DNA from: an uncultured Prevotellaceae bacterium
GTDB taxonomy: Bacteria; Bacteroidota; Bacteroidia; Bacteroidales; Bacteroidaceae
Reading direction: 5' to 3'
Length of the DNA: 64,000 bases
Assembly (NCBI GenBank): GCA_947174945.1
Contig: CAMWKZ010000005.1
Location: 27,307-91,306, forward strand
The notes below the pieces were generated by a model, which was not told where the DNA came from, searched no databases, and worked only from the letters and a program-made list of their open reading frames with translations. The stretch's first letter is position 1, and each line of letters starts with the position of its first letter. A program made the translations under genes and the position numbers. Below, piece after piece: positions 55,306 through 63,908 of this stretch.

Positions 55306-58300
55306 TTATTTTGCAACCTTGTGGCCATTCTGGATAAAGATACCCTTGGATGCATTCTGCACCTTACGTCCCTGCAGATCGTATATGACATTTTCTTTAT
55401 TCCGTTTGTCATCCTCAACCGTAGTAATACCCGTTGTTTCTTCAGTGTTCACTTTCAAAGTCAACACGAAACGGGTGTTGTTTGTACCATCTGTGGCGTC
55501 CGAGTGGAAGGTATAATCCTGTTCACCCAGATTCACGGTCTTGTTCAACTGACTGTCATAAAGGCAGATCTCACCATCGGAACGGGTTGCAGAAATGGTA
55601 TAGAAGCCTGACTGTCCGGCATAATAGGCCAGTTTCACTGTCCCGTCAGTCAGAGGCCGTTCGTTGATGGCATAACCATTGCCGGAGGCATCAACTGTGA
55701 ATACTTGTGGAACTGAGGTCTCAAAACTCATGAACTTAGAAGCATCGCGTTCTATCTCATAATCCAAAGAGGCATTGTCATTTACGACAACGCGGGTCTC
55801 GTCTGTCATTTCATCACCGACCAGTTGGATATTGAAGAAACAACGGTTGACGCGGGCTGGAGCACGGAATGCACGAACAGAAGAAACATGGTTAATATCC
55901 GAGGTTAGCTGCCTGCCCTCCTTGTGGAAAACGATGTTATCTACAGCATCAGGCTTCTGCACAAAGAATGACTGCATAGGACGGAGTGCATAGTTATCAT
56001 CAACGATGGAGTACGCTTTATAGGTATTACCTGTCCACACGGTAATGGGAGCCGTGAAATCCATATAGTAGATATCAAAGTAGCAAGGGTAAGGATTGCC
56101 TACATAGTTCCAGCTCTTGTTGGCAGAAGCAGTGGCTTCGTATGCCGTTAACGGCTTGGTTACGTCGGAAGTGGTGAACACCTGGGCATGAACATTTGCT
56201 GCAGCAGGGAACGTAATCACGGCATTGGTATTGCAACGGAAGATATAACCTTGTCCTGCGGTCAGTTTTCCATTGTCAACATTGCGCCAGCTGTTGCCAG
56301 TGCCATTAGTGGCACGGCTGTTTCCGTCATAATAGCGGAACACGTATGAGGCATCATTGCTGACGCTTACTTTTGTCAGGTCAACATCGTGTAAGGGAGT
56401 GAAGAAGTACCATGTCTCAGAATTTACAGAGAAATAAGTATTGAGACTGTCAGCAGTCATGGCTTCGCAGGTATTGAGGAGACGACCGGGATTTGATTCG
56501 CTAACATACAAATTGAAGAGCCCCGTTTCCATAGGAGCATTACCGCCAACCATGAATTGGCCACCGTAATAGAGGTCAATGTCTGGCTTTCCGTCCATAC
56601 GGCGATTATTCGTCAATGACAACGGGCTTGTAATTTTCCAGTAGTCAATGTCATCACTCTCAACAATGGAACCGAACTGGTACCAGTATTTGTCAAGTTT
56701 ATAGTTAACTACGGCAAATGAAGGAACCTTCAAAGTAATAGTGCTCTTGGCTGAGCCATAAGAGAATGGGTCATTGGAAATAGATGGAGGAGTAGCTGAT
56801 TGGGAAACTATAGTTTGCACAGAGGTGCAACCGTAGAAATTATAATCATAGCTGCCGATATAAGAAGGTAATTCTATATACTTAAGATTTTTACATTCCT
56901 GAAATGCATAATTTTCCATTGTGGATAGTTTTAACGGAAGACAAACACTATCCAGCCCACAATTATAAAATGCATTATAATCAATTCTCTTTAGAGTTGA
57001 CGGCAGTTCAATATGTTTCAATTTCTCACAGTTATAAAACGCCAAATCCCTTATAGCAGTGACATTCTTTGGTAGATGTACTTCTTCTAAGTTTCTGCAA
57101 TTATAACACACATATTGTTCCAACACTGTTAATGCATCTGAGAAATGCACTTTCTTGAGGTTAGTACATTCGCTTAGGATAGATGTATCGTAGTCAGAAT
57201 TATAATTGTCGTTTCGAGAACCTAATTGAGTGACGGTATTAGGCATAATGAATTCTTCCAATGATGTACATCCTAAAAAAGCGTAGTATCCAATGTATTG
57301 AAGTTCAGAGTCCTTCTTAAAGTTTACGCTTTTTACTCTGGTTTGATAAAATGCATATTGTCCGATATAGGTTACAGAACTAGGAATGTCAATATTAAGA
57401 AGCTGTGTACCTCTGAAGGCATATTGTCCAATAATTTTAACACCTTCAGGAAGCTTAACATTTGAGACATTACTCATTCCGTCAAAAGCATTATCTGGTA
57501 CTGTCTCAAACTGTGCTTCACTCAAATCAAGTGCCAACAAGTTAGACATCTGCTTGATTGTTGCCCAGTCTGTTGAATTGATAGGACCTTTAACCTTTAA
57601 TAGTTCTACATCCTTTAAGACATTAACAAGATATAGAACCTCCACTCCAAGTGTACCTGCAGAAGATAGTTCAACATTTACCCAATTATCAGATAGTTCA
57701 ATGCTACGAATTTGTGTTAAAAGGGTAGAAGTTGTATTATAAATTGTATCTTGCCACTCCATTGTATAAGTACCAGGTTCCAACGCTACAGAAATCGTGT
57801 CCAAAGACGTTGCAGCATTACATCCATAATATTGCTGCCCATTAATTTTAAATCTAAAATAATGATATGAATCATAGCTCGTGGTATACGCGCTTCCATT
57901 CCAATAACCTACCCTACGACTGAACGAAAATTTGGACAGTTTGTCAATCGTAAATGTTGTGGAGAATTTTGAGGCGGAATTAGCAGTGCCATAGTTGGAG
58001 TTCTGAATATACCCATCTTCTATTGTCCAAGGCCAAGTTCCATCATTTTCAAATGTAAGGGGCTTGGACTTTTCTGTCAAAACGGCATTTTCCAATGGCG
58101 TAATTTCTTTGACTTGGATATTCTTAATATAGCTATAATTATATGTGCTCGTGGAATTTCCTATAGAGTCCTTGAATACGATAACATGTTGTCCCGGTTC
58201 AATATATAAACGAAGTGGGTTATAAGAAGAATTAGTATTACTGGATTTTTGTACTCCATCCACAAAAACACATAAAGCAGGGTGACTGCCATAATAGTCA

Positions 58301-58638
58301 CAACATAGCCAATCCAATGCCAATTCTGTCTTATAGGAAGAAGAATAGTTCATTGTTAGCGTTGATGTGGAATAGGACTTTCCACAGTTTCCATTCTTAA
58401 CAGCCTCTCCGCTAATAGTCCACGGATTCACCTCGTCATTCTTAAAGGAAACAGGAACGTCAGATCTTGTGACAATAGCTTCCGCGATGGAATCTTTCCC
58501 CTGCTCCCCTACACGCTGAGTAACTTTGTCCATCTCTTGTGAACAGAACTGATTGGCAATCGACGCAGAGCGATTACCGGCTGTTACGGCACTAAAGATC
58601 GATAGTGCCATAAACGCAATCATTACATTTTTTTTCAT
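55306..58638 (-). CDS. Secreted BspA-like leucine-rich-repeat protein, first gene of the cassette
   Basis: 1110 residues from the ATG at 58638 (KKNVMIAFMALSIFSAVTAG is a signal peptide); a longer in-frame start at 58755 would run through the recombination site and lacks a signal. Two similar carbohydrate-binding-like modules (WTISGEAVKNGNCGKSYSTSTL, WTIEDGYIQNSNYGTANSASKF) precede about nine LRR_5 repeats (roughly 380-640), then an Ig-like region and the C-terminal tail VIYDLQGRKVQNASKGIFIQNGHKVAK typical of Prevotella secreted proteins. BspA-like proteins bind host matrix proteins and other bacteria. Its promoter is apparently the invertible one at 58840-58847. Confidence 0.88.
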   Translation of the reverse strand: MKKNVMIAFMALSIFSAVTAGNRSASIANQFCSQEMDKVTQRVGEQGKDSIAEAIVTRSDVPVSFKNDEVNPWTISGEAVKNGNCGKSYSTSTLTMNYSSSYKTELALDWLCCDYYGSHPALCVFVDGVQKSSNTNSSYNPLRLYIEPGQHVIVFKDSIGNSTSTYNYSYIKNIQVKEITPLENAVLTEKSKPLTFENDGTWPWTIEDGYIQNSNYGTANSASKFSTTFTIDKLSKFSFSRRVGYWNGSAYTTSYDSYHYFRFKINGQQYYGCNAATSLDTISVALEPGTYTMEWQDTIYNTTSTLLTQIRSIELSDNWVNVELSSAGTLGVEVLYLVNVLKDVELLKVKGPINSTDWATIKQMSNLLALDLSEAQFETVPDNAFDGMSNVSNVKLPEGVKIIGQYAFRGTQLLNIDIPSSVTYIGQYAFYQTRVKSVNFKKDSELQYIGYYAFLGCTSLEEFIMPNTVTQLGSRNDNYNSDYDTSILSECTNLKKVHFSDALTVLEQYVCYNCRNLEEVHLPKNVTAIRDLAFYNCEKLKHIELPSTLKRIDYNAFYNCGLDSVCLPLKLSTMENYAFQECKNLKYIELPSYIGSYDYNFYGCTSVQTIVSQSATPPSISNDPFSYGSAKSTITLKVPSFAVVNYKLDKYWYQFGSIVESDDIDYWKITSPLSLTNNRRMDGKPDIDLYYGGQFMVGGNAPMETGLFNLYVSESNPGRLLNTCEAMTADSLNTYFSVNSETWYFFTPLHDVDLTKVSVSNDASYVFRYYDGNSRATNGTGNSWRNVDNGKLTAGQGYIFRCNTNAVITFPAAANVHAQVFTTSDVTKPLTAYEATASANKSWNYVGNPYPCYFDIYYMDFTAPITVWTGNTYKAYSIVDDNYALRPMQSFFVQKPDAVDNIVFHKEGRQLTSDINHVSSVRAFRAPARVNRCFFNIQLVGDEMTDETRVVVNDNASLDYEIERDASKFMSFETSVPQVFTVDASGNGYAINERPLTDGTVKLAYYAGQSGFYTISATRSDGEICLYDSQLNKTVNLGEQDYTFHSDATDGTNNTRFVLTLKVNTEETTGITTVEDDKRNKENVIYDLQGRKVQNASKGIFIQNGHKVAK

Positions 58639-58687
58639 GTGCTTTTGATTTATATTATTTGTACTGTATTCAGATGTAAATCTATCC

Positions 58688-58705
58688 ATCTCTTTCCAAG
58701 AGACG
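58688..58705. repeat. Left copy of 18-bp perfect inverted repeat
   Basis: ATCTCTTTCCAAGAGACG. Within it, TCTCTT and AAGAGA form a dyad around a 3-bp centre (TCC), as tyrosine recombinase core sites do. It lies 49 bp upstream of the LRR gene start and is the exact reverse complement of 58860-58877. Confidence 0.85.
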
Positions 58706-58859
58706 TAGAGAAACAAAAAGGCATTGATATTCCCCGATTTCCGAGCGTTTTGCACACCGATTTGCTAAACAAAGTACAAAAATGATATACCCAAAGTGTG
58801 TTTTCTGATTAAATAATGTATTTTTTGACCGAAAAATAGTACCTTTGTGGTCAAATATC
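58706..58859. other. Putative invertible promoter segment (154 bp)
   Basis: The segment between the two 18-bp inverted repeats is A/T rich and has no gene. It contains one full -7 box, TACCTTTG at 58840-58847, pointing right, away from the surface cassette. On the minus strand I find no TAnnTTTG, only CATTTTTG. Inversion between the repeats would place the -7 box on the minus strand about 80 bp upstream of the ATG at 58638. The box is flanked by TTTGACC (58824-58830) and GGTCAAA (58849-58855), a 7-bp dyad. No TTTG sits 19-21 bp upstream of the -7 box, so the -33 element is not canonical. Confidence 0.6.
58840..58847 (+). promoter_or_regulatory. -7 box inside the invertible segment, facing away from the cassette
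   Basis: TACCTTTG, perfect TAnnTTTG. In the sequenced orientation it would transcribe antisense into the recombinase gene. After inversion it would read through the left repeat into the LRR-CARDB-RHS-T9SS cassette. Confidence 0.55.
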
Positions 58860-58877
58860 CGTCTCTTGGAAAGAGAT
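58860..58877. repeat. Right copy of 18-bp perfect inverted repeat
   Basis: CGTCTCTTGGAAAGAGAT, reverse complement of 58688-58705. It ends 27 bp before the recombinase stop codon. A weaker hairpin (AGAGATT 58872-58878 with AATCTCT 58896-58902) overlaps it and may end the recombinase transcript. Confidence 0.85.
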
Positions 58878-58904
58878 TGAGAAATTTGCTAAACAAATCT
58901 CTAT

Positions 58905-60101
58905 CTACAACAATCCCAATATCATCTTATTTGCTTTGTCTACTACCGACGTTTCCAGTGAAGCGAGGTATATTTGCGTCGTCGCTTCAGAATCGTGTCT
59001 CATGCCTTCGCTGATTACGGACAAAGGAATATTCTTTGCCTTGGCTGCACTGGCCCAAGAATGGCGTGCCACATACATGGTGAGTGGTCTTTGGAGTTTC
59101 TGCATCACGGATAGTTCCTTCAGACGATAGTTGACCAGATGCAAGGCATTATCATATTGCCTTCGTTCATTCCCTTCCTCTTTGATGATAGGGAGTAGAA
59201 AGTCTGTCTTGCTTTCCGGGTATTTAGTAATGATTTCTGCCATGCACTTCTCCCACTTGATAGTCAGTTACTGACCTGTCTTTCGTCTTCGATAAGTCAG
59301 GATTCCATTCTGAAGATCAGTCTTTTTGAGATATGCCATATCCACGAATGACATTCCTCGGGTATAGAAACTGAACATGAACATATCACGTGCGAAATCC
59401 GATGAAGGCTTCATGGATAAATCCAAATCCTTCAGGGCTTTGATAGCCTTGATGGGTATAGCCCGCTTTACTGTCTTATCCACTCCTGTATAGACATGGC
59501 GGAATGGATTGTTCTGAGCCGTCAGTCCTTTCTCCACGGCACGGTTATAGACCGCCCGGAATATGCGCATGTAGAATGATATGGTGTTCATGCGCACCCC
59601 TCTGGCTTTCAGGTGGGCTTCATAGAAAAGCATCAAATCAGAACTGATGCCGTCGAGTGGCACATCCTGCGCTTCTCTAAATGCCATAAAGCTTTTGAGC
59701 GTGGCAGCGTAAGTCTCGGAAGTCCGAACCTTGCCAAATTGCTTCAACTGCGCTATGACATTATGCCAAAACGAGAAAAGGGAGACTTCCTTTGTCAATC
59801 TATGATAGGCTGTTATCACATCATCAGCCGAGTACTTGCGCCGTTCTGCGTCCAGTTGTGCTACGACCTTATCCAATCGGGCAACATCCCATGCCAGCCG
59901 TTCCTTGATCGCATTGACGATGTTTGTGCGCTCGCCATTGGCAATAACCGTTTCCGTCCCTTCGTCCCATTCGGACGTAAAGATTCGGTAATCCGTATTC
60001 AACTGGCGGACCACACGATTATGGATGATTTGGATGTATATGCATCCTTCCTTGCCTTCGACGGATGAAGGCCTGAACTTTATCTTTATCGATGTCATCA
60101 T
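58905..60101 (-). pseudogene. Tyrosine recombinase (integrase/invertase) interrupted by one in-frame TAA
   Basis: Two pieces in the same frame, 60101/60098-59271 and 59267-58905, are separated only by TAA at 59268-59270. Around it the protein reads YRRRKTGQ-stop-LTIKWEKCMAEI, exactly the family sequence if the codon were CAA (Gln), so a single C-to-T change explains the break. The first part has the arm-binding and SAM-like domains (IYIQIIHNRVVRQLNTDYRIF, TSETYAATLKSFMAF) and the first catalytic arginine in FSFYTRGMSFVDMAYL. The second part has ARHSWASAAKAKNIPLSVISEGMRHDSEATTQIYL with the histidine and tyrosine. Its 3' end is 27 bp from an 18-bp repeat. It could be the promoter invertase or the integrase of the mobilizable element. 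Confidence 0.85.
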
Positions 60102-60123
60102 ACTTGTTCTTTGGTTTAGTCTG

Positions 60124-62181
60124 TCAATTGACGCCCCAGCCGTTCCTTTTCTTCGTTCCGTCCCAGTTGGTGAGAGCATTGTCTGACCCACCGCCACCTG
60201 CACCCGTAAATCCTCGTCCACCTGCCGCTAAAAGAAGGCTTTCCATCAGGCTCCTTGTGACGGTCATCTCCTCGCAGAACTGCATGGTACGTGTTTCTGA
60301 AAGGTCGCTCATGAATTTGGTTGTTCCTTCCCAACTAACCTGACTCAGTAAATTTCGGGTTGCCTGCTTGCGCTGTTCCTTGTCAGATGCGTCAAGACCG
60401 TCTTTCAAGGCTTCTGCCAGGATTCCCTGACCGATAGGATTGGCATATTCTCTGGTGAACATAGCATTCTGGTAGTCTGTAGCAAACTTGTATATGGCTT
60501 GCTTTGCATCGGCAATCCACGGGTCAACGTGCTGCCAGAATGCTTTCTTGTTCTGCTGTATGCTGTTCCAAAGTTCCTTGATTTCGGGAATGCCCAGCAT
60601 TTCTCGGATTTGGTTTTCGGCTTCATTGGCACGCTGATGCTCCTTGGATGCCAGATTACCTGAACGGACAGCATGGTTATTTGCCCTGTCACATTCTTTT
60701 TGAATCCTCTCTATTTCCGCATCCTTCTGTTCGCGCAGGTTATTGATGGCATTCTCATCCATTGAGGATATACGCTTTCTGAGGCCAGCGTTTTCAGCAG
60801 AGAGGATATGGTTCTCTTTTTGCAGCTGCTTGTTCTGCTCGATAATTGTCCTTGCATCCTTCATCGCCTTTTTATATAGAGACTTTCCCAACGTCAGAAT
60901 ATCCTTCTTCTGGGCTTCCTTGGCCTGCATGAGTGCTGTCTGCAATTCTGTGAGGATGGTCTTAATTGCCTTGCGTCGTTCTTCTCTCCATTCCTTCTGT
61001 CCGAATGCAGGGATGGGCTTTTCAAGTTCGGCTTGTATAGCATCGAGTGATTTTTTAACAAGTGGATTAGTCTTCAAGGGCGGCACGACAAGGTCTTCTT
61101 CCTTGATTTCCAATGCCGCAGCATAATCTTCCAGTTGCGAAACTTTATCTTCCATTCTTGCCTTCTGGTTTTTTATACTATGTGTCTTATCTACAAGCCT
61201 GTCTTTCTGTTGTTCCAACCGCAGTTTTTCTGCTTTTGCATTGATGATGGCATCCTTGGCCTGACGCTCCGCCTCCAACACAGCCTTGCTCTTATGGACA
61301 CGCCCACGCCGTTCCTCACCAGGCAGCATGGCGATGTCGTCACCACGCTCTAGGCCGTACTTGTGTCCCACCTCATTGTAGTAGTCAGTATGCATCTGAT
61401 AGTAGGTCTTTCCTACGGCATATTTGTCCTCGCCCCATACACGGGCGTATGATACACATTCCTTTTCTCTCCGTTCGACTTCTGTTCTTATGAAGTTCGA
61501 GCGGATTTCTTCGGGCAGTTTCTTCCATTCCTTATGGGAGAGTACCTTCGACTTGTCATCCTTATGCACATACTTGACAGATGCACGACCTCTGGCTTTT
61601 GTCTTCGACACAGGGATGGTCTGGATATGAATATGCGGAGTGGTTTCATCACAGTGTACGTCGAAGCCGATGATATTCTCTGCTCCCCAACGACGGCAAG
61701 CCCAATGGTAGGTGTCCAAAGCCCATTCTTTGATACCTTGCTTCAACTGGACATGGGCATTGCTCTTTTGAAGGGTAAAATCCACATCTTGGTCACCGAA
61801 AGCGAGTCGGGTTAGCACACGATGGTCGCCACTGACGATGATGCCGACGGTACAGTTTGGACTGTTGTCAGAGATTCCCAAGGAATTGTTCTTATCCTTG
61901 TAGGGCTTGAAGCCGAGTTCGTCCAGACGTTGCTGCAAACGCTCATGAAGTGGCACGGGATTGGAACCAAGTGGAACGATTTCACCTTTGCCGTTAATCT
62001 CAAAGTTGAGATGCTTACGTGAGAAATCGTAATGGTTGTTTGTATCCTGGTTCTTCAGGCGATACGTCTTTTCGTCCCACCCGCGACGTTCCGGCTCGTA
62101 GCCTTCCGCAACAGAAAAGGACTTGGCTGGTGCGCCAACATGGATGGCGGCACGGGGGATGTTATTCGTTGCTTTAGACAT
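60124..62181 (-). CDS. mob: MobV-family relaxase (Pre/Mob)
   Basis: 685 residues. The relaxase domain (about 1-270) has the metal motif VHCDETTPHIHIQTIPV and the block GRASVKYVHKDDKSKVLSHKEWKKLPEE. From about 290 the chain is almost entirely charged coiled coil, then a glycine-rich end (AAGGRGFTGAGGGGSD). MobV proteins nick at oriT and lead the strand during plasmid or mobilizable-transposon transfer, borrowing another element's mating machinery. It ends 22 bp before the recombinase start, so HTH, mob and recombinase appear to be a mobilizable element module. No coupling protein or mating-pair genes are in the window. Confidence 0.93.
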   Translation of the reverse strand: MSKATNNIPRAAIHVGAPAKSFSVAEGYEPERRGWDEKTYRLKNQDTNNHYDFSRKHLNFEINGKGEIVPLGSNPVPLHERLQQRLDELGFKPYKDKNNSLGISDNSPNCTVGIIVSGDHRVLTRLAFGDQDVDFTLQKSNAHVQLKQGIKEWALDTYHWACRRWGAENIIGFDVHCDETTPHIHIQTIPVSKTKARGRASVKYVHKDDKSKVLSHKEWKKLPEEIRSNFIRTEVERREKECVSYARVWGEDKYAVGKTYYQMHTDYYNEVGHKYGLERGDDIAMLPGEERRGRVHKSKAVLEAERQAKDAIINAKAEKLRLEQQKDRLVDKTHSIKNQKARMEDKVSQLEDYAAALEIKEEDLVVPPLKTNPLVKKSLDAIQAELEKPIPAFGQKEWREERRKAIKTILTELQTALMQAKEAQKKDILTLGKSLYKKAMKDARTIIEQNKQLQKENHILSAENAGLRKRISSMDENAINNLREQKDAEIERIQKECDRANNHAVRSGNLASKEHQRANEAENQIREMLGIPEIKELWNSIQQNKKAFWQHVDPWIADAKQAIYKFATDYQNAMFTREYANPIGQGILAEALKDGLDASDKEQRKQATRNLLSQVSWEGTTKFMSDLSETRTMQFCEEMTVTRSLMESLLLAAGGRGFTGAGGGGSDNALTNWDGTKKRNGWGVN

Positions 62182-62464
62182 AATGTAATTCTTTTAGTGT
62201 TGTGATTAGATGTAATTCGGGTCTTGGGCGAAGCCTGAGTGGAGGGTTGAGGGAGAGAGTCACTCCCTCACAGGCGCATTTTGCTTCTGGCTTTTGCCAT
62301 GTGCGACGACGTTGCCTGATAGCGGTGGTCTAACCCTCGGAGAGCATAATGGGACTTTTCAAGGGAGCGCAGCGAATCTAAAAGTCCATATTATGTTATG
62401 GGATTATTTCAGTAATCCTCCTTCGGCGTAGCCTCCACTCAGGCTCACTCAGACTGAAAGGATG
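62182..62464. other. Candidate oriT region upstream of mob
   Basis: A 283-bp non-coding stretch rich in dyads. AGCCTGAGTGGAGG (62232-62245) has a perfect inverted copy at 62432-62445, enclosing 186 bp. Inside are the hairpins GAGGGAG/CTCCCTC (62249-62255 with 62263-62269) and GGACTTTT/AAAAGTCC (62352-62359 with 62380-62387, extended by ATAAT on both sides). In MobV elements oriT lies just upstream of mob, so this is the expected place. No nic site was identified. Confidence 0.45.
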
Positions 62465-63580
62465 TCATGGTGCGACACATTGTTGGTTGACAGGTGTCGT
62501 TGCCTTCGTCCATTCCTTGTCCCGCAGATAGACGTAGAGATAGGAACGTGAACTTAGGTCACCTTGCAATCGCTGGACATGTGCGAATGCTGCCGTTCGC
62601 TCGTCGTCGCTGAGGCGCTGCCATACGCCAAAGGCTTGTGATTCGTTGTCACCAACCTTCTTGTAGATGACCTTCATTCTGTCAAAAGAAGAGGTCGCAT
62701 CGCTGGTATTGAAGCCGTCAGTACATTCTGCATCGTCGGATTCCAATGAATGGATGCCATCGCTAGATTGCTTCAATCCATCAGGAACGTCAACGGCATT
62801 AACACTATCAGTATTTGACGATGCTATAGCTGGACTTGCAATCGCTTTTGGCCTTGGCAGAGTAGCGTTTGCTGTATTCAATGCGTTCGCTTTCTTTACA
62901 GGAATAATTGGGGAACTTGCATTCCTTGCAGCCCTGCACTTTGCACTCTCACTACATTTCTTGCTTTTCGCTTCCGCTGCCGTTCGCAAAGAGTCAATGT
63001 CCTGTATGAGCAAATCATAGTAGGCCTGCAAGCGAAGGTCATCAAGGTCTGTTCTTATACCCTCGGTTACATAGGTGACTGCGGCTTTCACCAGTCTGCC
63101 GACTTCGGCATTTGGACGTGAACATGCTGCGATGAGCACGTTCGCTAAAAACGGGATTCTTTCAAATGCTTTCATGATTGTCATTTTTGATGGTTCAACA
63201 ATAGGGTTAGCTTGCCAACTGGACTTGTTCGGCTTGCGTTTGTGCGATGCAAGGATTGCAGCGTTCTGCTCCTCATCCGTCAGAGGAATGGGATTCTTAC
63301 GGTTCGCTTCCAGCCATTTGTCAATCTCGTCAAGATAGATGACCCATCGCTTGCCGGGCTTGGTGCCAGGGATTTCCCCGCTTGCGAGTTTCTGATAGAT
63401 GGTCGCAAGGGGGATGTTAGTGTAGTCGGCTACCTGCTCTGGCGTGACAGGGCGGTGTCTGTTCTCTCTCTGCTGAGTTGGTCTGTTCTGAAGGTTCAGC
63501 AGTAACGCCTTCATGCCCGATACCTCATCCCGGAAGTTCGGCAACGACCTGCGGAAGGTCATTGAACGTGAGTTGTTCAT
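62465..63580 (-). CDS. Excisionase-like HTH protein of the mobilizable element
   Basis: 371 residues. Near residues 45-95 is a MerR/excisionase-type helix-turn-helix (VTPEQVADYTNIPLATIYQKLASGEIPGTKPGKRWVIYLDEIDKWL). The middle (about 115-205) is a helical region (PFLANVLIAACSRPNAEVGRLVKAAVTYVTEGIRTDL), then a low-complexity Ser/Asn/Ala stretch. The C-terminal 60 residues (DNESQAFGVWQRLSDDERTAAFAHVQRL) look like a separate short helical domain. A role in regulating excision or mobilization is inferred from the HTH and its position before oriT and mob. Confidence 0.75.
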   Translation of the reverse strand: MNNSRSMTFRRSLPNFRDEVSGMKALLLNLQNRPTQQRENRHRPVTPEQVADYTNIPLATIYQKLASGEIPGTKPGKRWVIYLDEIDKWLEANRKNPIPLTDEEQNAAILASHKRKPNKSSWQANPIVEPSKMTIMKAFERIPFLANVLIAACSRPNAEVGRLVKAAVTYVTEGIRTDLDDLRLQAYYDLLIQDIDSLRTAAEAKSKKCSESAKCRAARNASSPIIPVKKANALNTANATLPRPKAIASPAIASSNTDSVNAVDVPDGLKQSSDGIHSLESDDAECTDGFNTSDATSSFDRMKVIYKKVGDNESQAFGVWQRLSDDERTAAFAHVQRLQGDLSSRSYLYVYLRDKEWTKATTPVNQQCVAP

Positions 63581-63908
63581 TTTTCATCTACATGCACGAC
63601 CCCTGAGTGGAATCGTGCTGCAAAGGACCCCCGTTACGGACCGGAGGCCAAACCACTTTTGCGTAACTGGCGCATCACGAAACAATCACGCAGTTGGGCC
63701 TTGTTCTTGGCTGTTTTTCATGGTAAAAGCAAGATTGTTCCAACGATTCGTAAGGACAAATGATATGTAGAAGCAATACACAACAATTGGGATTAGACTG
63801 CTGCTTTTGCACTAATAGACTATAATCTGTAAGACTCCTTTCCATGATTCGGCAATTCTACAAACGACCTGACTGACTTTTTCAGTTAACGTGAGTTCGA
63901 CGTAAGAA
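63581..63908. other. Non-coding stretch between HTH gene and transposase tail
   Basis: 328 bp with no convincing gene on either strand. I see no consensus TAnnTTTG promoter facing the HTH gene and no clear terminal inverted repeat of an insertion sequence, though one would be expected if 63909-64000 is a transposase end. Confidence 0.4.

Noticed and set aside
58639..58755. 39-residue N-terminal extension of the LRR protein
   Set aside because: It would start inside the invertible segment, run through the recombination site and bury the signal peptide.
58706..58859. Reading the inverted repeats as a simple transcription terminator
   Set aside because: A 154-bp loop is far too long for a terminator, and each arm has its own dyad.
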